This document shows, in pieces, positions 25,002-33,890 of a stretch of 36,088 nucleotides of DNA (the first letter of the stretch is position 1; every line of letters begins with the position of its first letter). Source of the stretch: Photobacterium pectinilyticum (GTDB lineage Bacteria > Pseudomonadota > Gammaproteobacteria > Enterobacterales > Vibrionaceae); contig NZ_JANEYT010000048.1 in assembly GCF_024357955.1 (NCBI RefSeq), positions 1 through 36,088 of the forward strand, written 5' to 3'. The translations under genes and the position numbers were made by a program. The notes under the pieces are model-generated. The model was not told the origin of the DNA. It was given only the letters and a program-made list of their open reading frames with translations, and did not search any database.

Positions 25002-25982
25002 ATGACTACGTTTTGGAGTCTATGGATAACAATCATCACGCTGGGTACCCTAACCGGTATTGCTGCCCTATTGATTTGGTGTAGCAAGGATAAAATGGGT
25101 GTTGAAGAAGGTGAGGATATGGGGCACGAATACGATGGTATTCGTGAGATCAACAACCCACTGCCTAAATGGTGGTCCTACATGTTCTGGGGCACCATTA
25201 TTTTCGGCCTGCTCTACCTATTCCTTTTCCCTGGATTAGGTAACTACAAAGGCTTCTTGGGCTGGCAGAGTTCAGATCAAACCGTGCGTTCTATCGAGGA
25301 ATCCAAGTTGGCGATTGCCAATGCCCAGAAAGAGCAACGTTTGAACCAGTATGCAAAAGAGTTGGATGATGCCCAAGCACGTTTTGGCGAAACATTCAAA
25401 ACCCTAGCATACGATGCTTCTGGCACCACTCTGCTTCCAATTACTCAGATCGCTGAAAATGAAGAAGCTATTAAGGTCGGTCAACGCTTGTTTTTGCAGA
25501 ACTGCGCACAGTGCCACGGCTCTGATGCCCGTGGTCAGCTTGGTTACCCTAACCTAACTGATAATGCTTGGTTATACGGCGGTGAAGCTGAAACTATCAA
25601 GACGACACTCATGGAAGGTCGCCAAGGTGTAATGCCCGGTTGGAGTGAGACGCTTGGTAAAGATGGCATCACTGAGGTTACCAGTTACGTACTTAGCCTG
25701 TCCGGCCGAAGTGTGAACGCTAAAGAAGCAGCGGCTGGTAAACAAAAGTTTGTTGTATGTGCGGCATGTCATGGTACGGATGGTAAAGGTAACCCAGCAT
25801 TTGGTGCACCGGATCTGACGGACAATACGTGGCTATATGGCGGTTCTCGTCGTGCGGTAGAGGCAACTATTGCACACGGTCGCCAAGGCGTGATGCCAGC
25901 GTGGAAAGATATTCTGGGAGAAGAAAAAGTTCAGGTTATCTCGGCTTATGTCTGGAACCTAAGCGACGACACACCAGAATAA
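25002..25982 (+). CDS. ccoP: cbb3 oxidase dihaem subunit CcoP
   Basis: This 326-residue protein has two N-terminal spans (about 5-27 and 60-78) and two cytochrome c domains with haem motifs C168-A-Q-C-H172 and C253-A-A-C-H257. Each domain repeats PNLTDN.WLYGG and GRQGVMP.W, which supplies the axial Met. It takes electrons from soluble cytochromes or the bc1 complex and feeds CcoO. AGGAG about eight bases upstream marks the start. It ends the structural operon; a hairpin follows at 26049. Confidence 0.97.
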   Translation: MTTFWSLWITIITLGTLTGIAALLIWCSKDKMGVEEGEDMGHEYDGIREINNPLPKWWSYMFWGTIIFGLLYLFLFPGLGNYKGFLGWQSSDQTVRSIEESKLAIANAQKEQRLNQYAKELDDAQARFGETFKTLAYDASGTTLLPITQIAENEEAIKVGQRLFLQNCAQCHGSDARGQLGYPNLTDNAWLYGGEAETIKTTLMEGRQGVMPGWSETLGKDGITEVTSYVLSLSGRSVNAKEAAAGKQKFVVCAACHGTDGKGNPAFGAPDLTDNTWLYGGSRRAVEATIAHGRQGVMPAWKDILGEEKVQVISAYVWNLSDDTPE

Positions 25983-26048
25983 CAAACCAACCAACACTCA
26001 GTTACAATTTGTTCATTAATTTCGTACAAATATCTGAGACTTAACGAC

Positions 26049-26073
26049 TAGCCCCTGTTATCTTCAGGGGCTA
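26049..26073 (+). repeat. Hairpin between ccoP and the assembly genes
   Basis: TAGCCCCTG and CAGGGGCTA form a 9-pair stem with a 7-base loop, 66 bases after the ccoP stop. No T run follows (AATCCC), so it is more likely a processing or stability element that makes ccoHIS less abundant than ccoNOQP, or a weak terminator. Confidence 0.65.
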
Positions 26074-26102
26074 AATCCCTCTAAGTAACATAGGTATTCA
26101 AT

Positions 26103-26594
26103 ATGGGTAAACCTTGGTATAAGCAGTTCTGGCCATGGTTCGTTTTTGCCATCCCTGCTACTTCAATTGTCTATAGCCTGACAGCTGTGTATATCTTTTC
26201 TCAAAATAAAGTCGATCTCGTCGCTGAAGATTATTACAAAAAAGGTAAGGCAATTAACCTAGACCTATCACGCCTTCGAGTAGCCGATGCCTTGAACTTG
26301 AAAGCTCAAGTTGCCGTTAATGACAGTGATATCAATGTTTTTTTCAATAAAGGTGATCTAGATAACTATCCAAATTTGCGTGTGACATTCACACACCGTA
26401 CTCTAGCTAATAAAGATTTTACTCAAATGGTGAGCGCCGATCTTTCAGGGACTTATCGCTTTGAATCTCCAGCGATTTTAGATGGTCCATGGTTTGTCGA
26501 GTTAGAACCATTTGATGGAGACTGGATGTTACAAGGACGTGTGAACTTGCCATCATCCGACCCGATTTCGCTGTACGGGCAGATTAAGGAATGA
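26103..26594 (+). CDS. ccoH: FixH/CcoH-type cbb3 assembly protein
   Basis: This 163-residue protein has one N-terminal span (WFVFAIPATSIVYSLTAVYIF) and a periplasmic beta domain. EDYYKKGKAINLDLSR after the span is the signature of FixH/CcoH. It sits in the inner membrane and stabilises the oxidase assembly intermediates and the copper-transporting ATPase step. The stop overlaps the start of the ATPase gene by four bases (ATGA). Confidence 0.9.
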   Translation: MGKPWYKQFWPWFVFAIPATSIVYSLTAVYIFSQNKVDLVAEDYYKKGKAINLDLSRLRVADALNLKAQVAVNDSDINVFFNKGDLDNYPNLRVTFTHRTLANKDFTQMVSADLSGTYRFESPAILDGPWFVELEPFDGDWMLQGRVNLPSSDPISLYGQIKE

Positions 26595-28984
26595 CGAAAG
26601 ACTGTTACCACTGCGGCGATCCTGTTCCACAGGGTTGCCAGCATCATGTAGAAATACTTGGCAAAATACGTGACATGTGCTGCCCTGGCTGTGAAGCGGT
26701 AGCACAAACCATTGTGGATAGTGGCCTCACCTCTTATTACGAATACCGCACGGCACCGGCGGAAAAAGCCGACTTGGTACCGCAACAGCTGCAATCACTC
26801 CTACTTTATGATCATGATGAAATTCAACAGGAGTTCGTTCGTGATAACGAAAATAGTAAAGAAGCGTCACTGTCACTCGATGGGGTTTCTTGTGCGGCCT
26901 GTGCTTGGCTAATCGAGAAGCAAGTTAAACGCGAACCAGGTGTAGTTTCTATCAGGGTCAATACGACTACTCACCGAGCCCTATTAGCTTGGGATCCTGA
27001 AAGCGTAAAGCTCAGCCACCTTTTAAGTGTTATCCATCGTTTAGGCTACAAAGCCGCCCCTTTTGAAGCGGATGCTCAAGAGCAACAATACCACCGCACC
27101 ATGAAAGGTTACCTATATCGACTTGGCATTGCGGGTATTGCGACCATGCAAGTCATGATGCTAGCCGTCGCACTGTATTTTGAGATCTTCGGTGACTTAG
27201 ATGCCGAGTTCAAAAACTACCTCCGCTGGGTAAGTTTAATTTTCGCCACTCCCGTTTTACTCTACTCTGCCCTGCCGTTTTATCTCAACGCCTGGCGTAA
27301 TCTTCGGGCAAGAACACTAGGTATGGATGTCCCTGTCTCTATTGCCTTGCTGTTTGCCTATGTTGCTAGCCTCTATGCAACTGTGATGGAAAAAGGCGAG
27401 GTGTTCTTTGAATCAATTTCGATGTTCACTTTCTTCTTGCTGCTCGGTCGCTTTCTCGAAATGAGGGCACGCCGACAGGCTGCTGCTGCCAGCGCCAACC
27501 TACTCAAGTTGGTACCCGCAATGGCAACATTGGATGATGGTTCACAAATTGCGGCTAAGACACTAAAAGCTGGTGACGTTGTCACTGTACTACCAGGTGA
27601 AAGCCTTCCGGCCGATGGCGAAATAGTAAAAGGCCAAACGGCAATTGATGAGTCCATGTTAACCGGTGAATCCATGCCGGTTACAAAAGCGACTAGCGAT
27701 ATGGTTTACGCAGGTACTATAAATGGCGACAGCCACATTACCTTGAAGGTCACCAAAGATCGCCAAAACTCTTTGATATCCAATATTGTTCGACTGCAAG
27801 ACGAAGCACAGAGCTCGAAACCAAAGGTTGCAGAGGTTGCAGATATTGTTGCCCGCTATTTTGTTGCCGGTATTTTGATTATCTCTGCGGCTACTTGGCT
27901 TTACTGGCATCAACACCGTCCGGAGGATGCCCTTTGGATCACGCTTGCCGTCTTGGTTGCGACCTGCCCTTGTGCACTCTCCCTTGCGACGCCAACTGCG
28001 CTGACATGTTCAACCTCTAGCCTCGGACGTCTAGGCATTTTGTTACGCCGTGGCCACGTTCTTGAAACATTATGCAATGTGAATCAACTCGTTATAGATA
28101 AAACAGGCACGCTAACCGAAGGTAATATCCGGCTGGTTAACACACAGACCTTCAACAACCATTCACAAGAACAAGCGTTGCAAATGGCGGCGGAGCTCGA
28201 ACGCTTTGCGAATCACCCCATCGCGCGGGCATTTTCTGTTTACCGTGATGAGGCACCACGGTTTGATGAGGTAGAAAATGTTATCGGCAGTGGCCTTAAA
28301 GGCTCTATTGATGGCCAAGAGTGGCGGATTGGTAAAGCTGACTTTGTGCTAGACACTAACCCGAAAAAAGATCAATTGCTTGCATCATGTGATAACCACT
28401 ATCAAGTTTGGCTAAGCTGTAATAGTGAGCTTGTGGCGAGCTTTATGTTGGATGACCCTATCCGAGAGGATAGCCCTGAACTGATTAAACAGTTTCAGGC
28501 AGAAGGTATTCAAGTCACTATGCTAACCGGTGACCATTCAGCATCAGCACAAGTGGTAGCCGATAAACTAGGCGTTGATAACCTTAGAGCAGGAGCCTCT
28601 CCTGAAGGCAAATTGGAATACCTTAGAAGCTTAAGCAAAGACAAAGTAGCCTTGATGATCGGTGATGGTGTTAACGATGCCCCCGTACTGGCGGGTGCAC
28701 ACCTTTCTGTTGCTATGGGCGGCGGAACGGATATAGCCAAGTCATCGGCTGATATGGTATTGCTGGGTGATCAACTATCCCGTATTTTACGTGCCAGAAA
28801 GCTAGCCCAGAAAACACGAAAAATTATTCGTGAGAATCTGGCTTGGGCACTGGGATACAACTTGATCATTCTACCGCTGGCGGTGGCAGGCTTTGTTGCC
28901 CCTTACATTGCGGTTGTGGGTATGTCAGGCAGTTCTATTATCGTTGTTTCAAATTCCTTAAGGTTATTAAAAGAAAATGGCTAG
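26591..28984 (+). CDS. ccoI: Copper-transporting P1B-type ATPase for cbb3 assembly (CcoI/FixI)
   Basis: This 797-residue ATPase exports copper to the periplasm for the CuB site of CcoN. The N-terminus has a Cys-rich segment (CYHCGDPVPQGC and CCPGCEAV) and an HMA domain with C101-A-A-C104. It then has eight spans, the TGES actuator motif, the ion-binding C459-P-C461, the phosphorylated Asp503 in DKTGTLTEG, the HP motif (ANHPIARA) and the hinge GDGVNDAPVL. The extra N-terminal Cys-rich region is the FixI type rather than the detoxifying CopA type. A perfect matS site lies at 27573-27585. It overlaps ccoH at the start and ccoS by eight bases at the end. Confidence 0.96.
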   Translation: MTKDCYHCGDPVPQGCQHHVEILGKIRDMCCPGCEAVAQTIVDSGLTSYYEYRTAPAEKADLVPQQLQSLLLYDHDEIQQEFVRDNENSKEASLSLDGVSCAACAWLIEKQVKREPGVVSIRVNTTTHRALLAWDPESVKLSHLLSVIHRLGYKAAPFEADAQEQQYHRTMKGYLYRLGIAGIATMQVMMLAVALYFEIFGDLDAEFKNYLRWVSLIFATPVLLYSALPFYLNAWRNLRARTLGMDVPVSIALLFAYVASLYATVMEKGEVFFESISMFTFFLLLGRFLEMRARRQAAAASANLLKLVPAMATLDDGSQIAAKTLKAGDVVTVLPGESLPADGEIVKGQTAIDESMLTGESMPVTKATSDMVYAGTINGDSHITLKVTKDRQNSLISNIVRLQDEAQSSKPKVAEVADIVARYFVAGILIISAATWLYWHQHRPEDALWITLAVLVATCPCALSLATPTALTCSTSSLGRLGILLRRGHVLETLCNVNQLVIDKTGTLTEGNIRLVNTQTFNNHSQEQALQMAAELERFANHPIARAFSVYRDEAPRFDEVENVIGSGLKGSIDGQEWRIGKADFVLDTNPKKDQLLASCDNHYQVWLSCNSELVASFMLDDPIREDSPELIKQFQAEGIQVTMLTGDHSASAQVVADKLGVDNLRAGASPEGKLEYLRSLSKDKVALMIGDGVNDAPVLAGAHLSVAMGGGTDIAKSSADMVLLGDQLSRILRARKLAQKTRKIIRENLAWALGYNLIILPLAVAGFVAPYIAVVGMSGSSIIVVSNSLRLLKENG
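27573..27585. promoter_or_regulatory. matS site, perfect match
   Basis: GTGACGTTGTCAC equals the MatP consensus GTGACRNYGTCAC at every position. It lies in the ccoI coding sequence, 10.2 kb from dif. Such sites organise the Ter macrodomain when bound by MatP, which is encoded in this window. Being inside a gene is normal for matS. Confidence 0.8.
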
Positions 28985-29186
28985 TCTTTACTTATTAATA
29001 CCTATTGCGATTGTATTTGTGTGCATCGCTGTCGGGATTTTCCTCTGGGCAGTTCGTACTGAACAGTTCGAAGATCTTGAGCGCCAAGGCTACGATATTC
29101 TTTTCGATGAAGATGAGTCAAAGCCGACCGAAAGCAAGATTAAGCAGTCTGAAAATGAAATAAGTGATAGCCATGATAACCGCTGA
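28977..29186 (+). CDS. ccoS: cbb3 oxidase maturation protein CcoS
   Basis: This 69-residue peptide has one span (LYLLIPIAIVFVCIAVGIFLWAV) followed by RTEQFEDLERQGYDILFDED, which is diagnostic of CcoS. Without it the oxidase is made but lacks haem b and copper. It overlaps ccoI by eight bases and the next gene by 23 bases. The acidic tail is longer than usual in ordinary homologues. Confidence 0.93.
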   Translation: MASLYLLIPIAIVFVCIAVGIFLWAVRTEQFEDLERQGYDILFDEDESKPTESKIKQSENEISDSHDNR

Positions 29187-29853
29187 TTTTTATGCAGCCT
29201 TCGTTATAGGTTTGATGGGGGCTGGACACTGTTTAGGGATGTGTGGAGGCGTATCTGCCGCTCTGACTCTTGGTATTCAAGGTAATCAACAATCTTCCCG
29301 CTGGCCGTATTTAGTGTTATATAATCTGGGTCGAATCGCATCGTACATGATTGCCGGCGCGATAATAGGCAGCGCTTTTGCAAATCTAGCAAGCTATAGC
29401 GGACAAGTGACAGCTTTAGCTGCTTTACGCTTTCTTGCTGCTACGATGATGATTTTACTCGCATTATACATCGGTCAATGGTGGCATGGTGTCAGTAAAA
29501 TTGAAGTCATTGGTGAAGGCTTATGGCGTTACCTCTCACCGGCCGCAAAAAAACTGTTACCTTTACGTAGCCCTTTTGCCGCGATTCCCTTTGGAATGAT
29601 CTGGGGGTGGCTACCTTGTGGTTTAGTGTATTCCACTTTGAGCTGGGCGGCGGTTGCAGGGAGCGCTACCTCGGGTGCAAGTGTGATGCTTGCATTCGGT
29701 TTGGGCACGCTACCTGCCATGCTAGCAGTGGGCTCAATGGCAAACCAGTTACAAAAATGGCTTAAGAACCTTTATTTTAAAAGAGCGAGTGCCTTGCTGT
29801 TATTGGCCTACGGGGTTCATACTGGTTATATCGCAATCAAACAAATAATGTAG
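29164..29853 (+). CDS. TauE/SafE or DsbD-like transmembrane protein, cbb3 biogenesis partner
   Basis: GTG 29164 (or ATG 29173) begins a protein of about 229 residues with six spans. The first span ends GLMGAGHCLGMCGGVSAAL, with His-Cys-x-Gly-Met-Cys suited to binding copper; a second Cys is in MIWGWLPCGLVYSTLSWAAV, a motif of the DsbD_2/TauE group. It is the fourth gene of the ccoHIS cluster, where copper or thiol handling is its likely role. It overlaps ccoS by 23 bases. The exact substrate is unknown, and the name sulfite exporter attached to this family should not be taken literally. Confidence 0.8.
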   Translation: MIAMITADFYAAFVIGLMGAGHCLGMCGGVSAALTLGIQGNQQSSRWPYLVLYNLGRIASYMIAGAIIGSAFANLASYSGQVTALAALRFLAATMMILLALYIGQWWHGVSKIEVIGEGLWRYLSPAAKKLLPLRSPFAAIPFGMIWGWLPCGLVYSTLSWAAVAGSATSGASVMLAFGLGTLPAMLAVGSMANQLQKWLKNLYFKRASALLLLAYGVHTGYIAIKQIM

Positions 29854-29897
29854 GCTTTTTTAATACTCGTCATAATGATTCATATTATGGTAAAATA

Positions 29898-29911
29898 TTG
29901 ACCTACATCAA
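29898..29911 (+). promoter_or_regulatory. FNR box upstream of fnr
   Basis: TTGACCTACATCAA matches the FNR consensus TTGATNNNNATCAA with one change (C at position 5). It ends 17 bases before the fnr start, where binding would repress. That suggests negative autoregulation. Confidence 0.65.
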
Positions 29912-29928
29912 ATTGGTTAGACAGGCTT

Positions 29929-30684
29929 ATGATTCCAGACAAACTAACAACCAAACGAATCCAATCAGGCGGATGTGCTATCCACTGTCAGGATTGCAGC
30001 ATCAGTCAGTTGTGTATTCCATTTACGTTGAATGAGTCTGAGCTAGATCAGCTGGATCAAATTATCGAACGCAAGAAGCCCATTCAGAAAGGCCAAGAGC
30101 TATTCAAAGCTGGAGATGAGCTGAAATCGCTATACGCAATTCGTTCGGGTACAATCAAAAGCTACACCATCACTGAACAAGGTGACGAGCAGATCACAGC
30201 TTTCCACCTGGCTGGCGATTTAGTAGGTTTTGATGCCATCAATGAAATGATGCATCCGAGCTTTGCCCAGTCTCTGGAAACATCGATGGTATGTGAAATC
30301 CCGTTTGAAATTCTGGATGATCTGTCAGGGAAAATGCCAAAACTTCGTCAGCAAATCATGCGCCTGATGAGTAACGAAATTAAAGGGGATCAGGAAATGA
30401 TTTTGCTGCTCTCCAAAAAGAATGCGGAAGAACGCTTGGCTGCCTTCCTATACAATTTGTCTCTACGTTTTTCACAGCGTGGCTTTTCTCCTCGTGAGTT
30501 CCGCCTGACAATGACCCGTGGTGATATCGGTAACTACTTAGGCCTGACGGTTGAAACGATCAGCCGCTTACTCGGACGTTTCCAAAAGTCTGAAATGCTC
30601 AGTGTAAAAGGGAAGTACATTACTATCCTTAATCACGAAGAGTTAGCAAAACTTGCAGGTGTAAACAAAAACACTATCGCTTAA
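29929..30684 (+). CDS. fnr: Oxygen-sensing transcription regulator FNR
   Basis: This 251-residue regulator of the CRP/FNR family holds an oxygen-labile 4Fe-4S cluster. The ligands Cys20, Cys23, Cys29 and Cys122 are at the same numbers as in E. coli FNR; Cys16 is also conserved there. The helix-turn-helix is in [20 protein letters not shown], with Glu209, Ser212 and Arg213, which read TTGAT. It switches genes on or off when oxygen is lacking, probably including the cbb3 cluster just upstream. A terminator follows at 30714. Confidence 0.97.
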   Translation: MIPDKLTTKRIQSGGCAIHCQDCSISQLCIPFTLNESELDQLDQIIERKKPIQKGQELFKAGDELKSLYAIRSGTIKSYTITEQGDEQITAFHLAGDLVGFDAINEMMHPSFAQSLETSMVCEIPFEILDDLSGKMPKLRQQIMRLMSNEIKGDQEMILLLSKKNAEERLAAFLYNLSLRFSQRGFSPREFRLTMTRGDIGNYLGLTVETISRLLGRFQKSEMLSVKGKYITILNHEELAKLAGVNKNTIA

Positions 30685-30713
30685 AATAATTGCCTAAGTG
30701 AATGTTTATAAAG

Positions 30714-30742
30714 AGTGATACGCGAGCCGTATCACTTTTTTT
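30714..30742 (+). terminator. Rho-independent terminator of fnr
   Basis: AGTGATACG and CGTATCACT (9 pairs, loop CGAGC) are followed by TTTTTTT. Confidence 0.9.
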
Positions 30743-30956
30743 ATATTAATTTTCTCCCTCCACTCCCCTATTTCTTCCCTTTACGTTACAGTTATTAGTA
30801 TCCAAAGACGCTTTTTCGTTACGTTACAAGCAAGCACCCGATTTGGGTTAAATTACTCTGAATGTTTCTCTGCCCAAAAGTGACAGATCGATATCATTCC
30901 TTTGAGGGAACAGAGACTGGTTTAGACGCCAACACGGTTTGTGTAAGGGGGCCGTT

Positions 30957-31895
30957 ATGACCAAGTACAGCAATATACTCGTTGTTGTCGATCCTGAGCA
31001 GGATCATCAACCAGCATTGTCTCGCGCTATACATCTTGCTCGTCGTTCCGACGATGTAAAAATCACCCTTTTCCTCGCTATTTATGACTTCTCATACGAG
31101 ATGACCTCGATGCTTTCAGCAGACGAGCGACAAGCCATGCGCCGAGGTGTCGTTATGCAGCGTGAAGAGTGGCTAAAAGATATCATTCGTCCATATACTG
31201 ACGACGGTTTTAACATACAGCTTACTGTTGTATGGCATAACCGCCCGTATGAAGCCATCATTGCAGAAGTCTTTAGCAATCATCATGATCTGCTGATCAA
31301 GGCGACACATGATCACGATAAAATCGGCTCTGTGATATTCACCCCAACAGATTGGCACTTACTGCGTAAATGCCCTTGTCCGGTTCTGATGGTAAAAGAT
31401 CATAGTTGGCCCGAAAACGGAAAAGTCCTTGCCAGTGTTAACCTTGCTGCCGATGACGAAACCCATGATAAGCTCAATGATTCCATTGTAAATGAAGCGA
31501 AAACGGTAGCTGATTTGCTTGGAGCAGAGGTTAACCTTGTCAATGCCTATCCAGCGACACCGGTTAACATCACGATAGAACTTCCGGAGTTCGACCCTGC
31601 CTCCTATACCGATGCGGTAAGGGGCCACCACTTGAAATCAATGAAAGCGCTGCGTCATAAACACGGCTTACCTGAAGAGCAAACCCATGTGCTTGAAGGG
31701 TTACCAGAGGATATCATTCCTCAGGTTGCTCAAGATATCGATGCCGAGCTGGTTATTTTGGGAACAACGGGGCGTACAGGCTTATCCGCTGTATTTATTG
31801 GTAATACAGCTGAGCACACAATCGATAGCTTGAATTGTGATTTACTGGCTTTGAAGCCTGATGGTTATGTCAGCCCGTTAAGCCCTAACATTTAG
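30957..31895 (+). CDS. uspE: Tandem universal stress protein UspE
   Basis: This 312-residue cytoplasmic protein consists of two Usp domains. Domain 1 (about 1-150) starts MTKYSNILVVVDPEQDHQPA; domain 2 (about 155-300) ends VILGTTGRTGLSAVFIGNTA, the second being the ATP-binding signature G-x2-G-x9-GN(S/T). It is placed next to fnr as in E. coli, and is linked to stress survival and motility. I chose ATG 30957, behind AAGGGGG, instead of an upstream start at 30939. It is bounded by terminators at 30714 and 31917. Confidence 0.96.
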   Translation: MTKYSNILVVVDPEQDHQPALSRAIHLARRSDDVKITLFLAIYDFSYEMTSMLSADERQAMRRGVVMQREEWLKDIIRPYTDDGFNIQLTVVWHNRPYEAIIAEVFSNHHDLLIKATHDHDKIGSVIFTPTDWHLLRKCPCPVLMVKDHSWPENGKVLASVNLAADDETHDKLNDSIVNEAKTVADLLGAEVNLVNAYPATPVNITIELPEFDPASYTDAVRGHHLKSMKALRHKHGLPEEQTHVLEGLPEDIIPQVAQDIDAELVILGTTGRTGLSAVFIGNTAEHTIDSLNCDLLALKPDGYVSPLSPNI

Positions 31896-31916
31896 CAACG
31901 CAATACGGGTAAAGAA

Positions 31917-31940
31917 AAAGCCTCGAAAGAGGCTTTATTT
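31917..31940 (+). terminator. Terminator between uspE and the lipoprotein gene
   Basis: AAAGCCTC and GAGGCTTT (8 pairs, GAAA tetraloop) are followed by ATTTG on the plus strand; on the minus strand the stem is followed by TTTTC, so it may serve both converging genes. Confidence 0.8.
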
Positions 31941-31957
31941 GTTGAATCGTCTGCTTC

Positions 31958-32329
31958 TTACCGCAACTCAATAGGCTGAACGGGCTGTACTTGATTGCTG
32001 CCTGGTTTTTCTTCGGCATTCGCGAGTTTTTTCAACAAGGCTGTCAGGTACAACTCATTTCTGATCTTATCGCAGTACGCATGGCTTATGTTTCGTCGAT
32101 TCCACTCACTAGCGATGGCGACCCGTGTATGCGTAGCCTTTCGCCCAAAGGCATAAGTCTCACATATTTCAAGATTACTCATTTGTTGAGGCGTCTTCGT
32201 TACTGTACTACTGCGCATACCCAACTCTTGTGATTGCGAAGACGAGCAGCCAGCTAATACGGTCAAACTCAGTGCAACAAATATTGTTTTGATAGGCAAT
32301 GTACGGCGAACCATGTTCAGTATAAGCAT
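31958..32329 (-). CDS. Small lipoprotein, unknown function
   Basis: This 123-residue protein has a type II signal peptide: TIFVALSLTVLAGCSSS, with the lipobox Leu-Ala-Gly-Cys at about residues 25-28. The mature part has a conserved-looking helical domain (NLEICETYAFGRKATHT, then EWNRRNISHAYCDKIRNEL) with two Cys that may pair, and a Gln/Pro-rich tail. Met6 (32314) is an alternative start with a shorter lead. It is likely anchored in the outer membrane. I recognise no named family. Confidence 0.7.
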   Translation of the reverse strand: MLILNMVRRTLPIKTIFVALSLTVLAGCSSSQSQELGMRSSTVTKTPQQMSNLEICETYAFGRKATHTRVAIASEWNRRNISHAYCDKIRNELYLTALLKKLANAEEKPGSNQVQPVQPIELR

Positions 32330-32442
32330 AATATTGATTTATAATGATTTGTTGTCTTTCACCATTATAACTGATTACGATTCACATCCTATCAATATTC
32401 ACTTTTGCCGTGACTCTCATACAAGGTTTTCTTTTCAACATA

Positions 32443-32473
32443 AGAAAAGGGCCGACGCTTTCGCATCAGCCCC
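32443..32473 (-). terminator. Terminator of the small exported protein gene
   Basis: On the minus strand GGGCTGATGC and GCGTCGGCCC (loop GAAA, two mismatches) are followed by TTTTCTTA, about 20 bases after the stop at 32496. Confidence 0.75.
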
Positions 32474-32495
32474 TCTAACGGAGTCGATTCGGGTG

Positions 32496-32771
32496 TTAGT
32501 CAGCAGTATTATAGTGATAATCAAATACTGAGTTGCTAGAGTCTTGTACTCGGGCATCACCAACATGTCCTGCAGGCATTGAAGCATCACCTGAAGTGGT
32601 TAGCTGAGCTTCCAGTACACTCATTGTCGGTGTAGTCGCCTGCTTAATCAAATGAGCCGTCGGAGCAGTGCGCTCACCCGCCGTTGATAGGTGGTAATCC
32701 AGTATGTCATTTGCCATAACTTGTGAAGACAGAACCAAAGCGCCGATGATAACGAAAGCTGATTTTTTCAT
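32496..32771 (-). CDS. Small exported protein with internal repeats
   Basis: This 91-residue protein starts MKKSAFVIIGALVLSSQVMA, a clear signal peptide with cleavage after Ala20. The mature part contains three imperfect copies of one unit: ILDYHLSTAGERTAPTAH, VLEAQLTTSGDASMPAGH and a truncated VFDYHYNTAD at the very C-terminus. GAGGTAGG directly upstream of ATG 32771 is a strong ribosome binding site. It is probably periplasmic or surface-bound. I do not know the family. Confidence 0.8.
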   Translation of the reverse strand: MKKSAFVIIGALVLSSQVMANDILDYHLSTAGERTAPTAHLIKQATTPTMSVLEAQLTTSGDASMPAGHVGDARVQDSSNSVFDYHYNTAD

Positions 32772-32969
32772 AACCTACCTCTATGTGTATTATCAGTACC
32801 CTCTGTCCCTGAGAGTGTTGAGAAAGTTTCAGTGAGGTTTTAGAACTCCCTCACTTGATGTACACATAATATGATGCCAGTTGCCTAAAAACCATGGCAG
32901 GAATGGATTAGCGAAATACCAATAACGCATCTCTGAACGTTAGCTTAATGCAAATTTGCCATTCCAAGA

Positions 32970-33890
32970 TTACTCATCAGGCCGAGATAACTTAAGTTGC
33001 CTGATTTCTTGTTCAAGCCACTGATACTTTTCTGTGTTCCAATGCCGCTGATTATATGCAATGACAATATCCATAATATCACGCCGACCAGTATTCTCTT
33101 TCTCATCCATTTCGACAAATTGAAATTTATTATGATCGATGACCTGGTATAGCTCACGAGGAGCTATGAATAGCATGTCTTCACTTTTTAGGGCTTGAAG
33201 AATGGGTATGGAGTGCTGACTACGGAAGGCTGGCTTTGCATTCAAGCTCACATACTTTTTAACTAATTCAATTTGCTCGTTAAAGCCCGGCACCACCATC
33301 CCTGCCCAACGATAATTATCTAGCTCTTCAATAGGGATTGATTTTTGCTCATCCACTAACCCCCGACGACAGATAAACCCAAACTGGCTCTTCGCAATGT
33401 TCTTTTGATAGATGGCCTTGGGGGTTAGTAACGGTTGATAGGTGATAGCTAAATCACAACTACCATCTTGCAATTGCGACACCGTACTTGACCCAAAACT
33501 GTATAACTCGAGTTCTACTTTCGGGCAGTGGTGATTGAAAAGCCGATAGATCTCCGTACCGTAGCTCTCAATTAAAAAACCATTAAGCGCGATTCGAAAA
33601 CGGCCTTCCATCTCGGAAGGATCAAACTCCCTGCTTTCTAATGCTCTATCGAGTTGTGAATAGATACCTGGCAAAACGGCGGCCAGCTCTTCTGCACGTG
33701 GGGTTAATTTTAAACCACGGTTATGGCGAACAAACAGTTGGTCACCTAACGCTTCGCGTAATCGTGCTAATGCTCGACTCACCGCTGGTTGGCTGGTCTC
33801 TAGTTTATCGGCAGCACGGTGAGTATTAGGTTCCTCTAATAGAACAAGGAGCACTTTCAGTAAATTTAAATCGAGCTTGAGAATATTCAT
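32970..33890 (-). CDS. LysR-family transcription regulator
   Basis: This 306-residue protein has the N-terminal winged helix (MNILKLDLNLLKVLLVLLEE, then AADKLETSQPAVSRALARLR) and a C-terminal effector-binding domain of two lobes (about 90-300), with VELELYSFGSSTVSQLQDG and DLAITYQP typical. ATG 33890 is chosen because it has GGAG eight bases upstream and gives the usual length; a frame from 33950 adds 20 residues not seen in the family. The adjacent genes point to no obvious target operon, and the effector is unknown. Confidence 0.92.
   Translation of the reverse strand: MNILKLDLNLLKVLLVLLEEPNTHRAADKLETSQPAVSRALARLREALGDQLFVRHNRGLKLTPRAEELAAVLPGIYSQLDRALESREFDPSEMEGRFRIALNGFLIESYGTEIYRLFNHHCPKVELELYSFGSSTVSQLQDGSCDLAITYQPLLTPKAIYQKNIAKSQFGFICRRGLVDEQKSIPIEELDNYRWAGMVVPGFNEQIELVKKYVSLNAKPAFRSQHSIPILQALKSEDMLFIAPRELYQVIDHNKFQFVEMDEKENTGRRDIMDIVIAYNQRHWNTEKYQWLEQEIRQLKLSRPDE

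Noticed and set aside
32786..32820. Glycine riboswitch-like tail on the minus strand (CACTCTCAGGGACAGAGGG)
   Set aside because: Only the 3' motif is similar; the CGCCGAAGG core and the first stem of the glycine aptamer are absent, and the downstream gene has no link to glycine.
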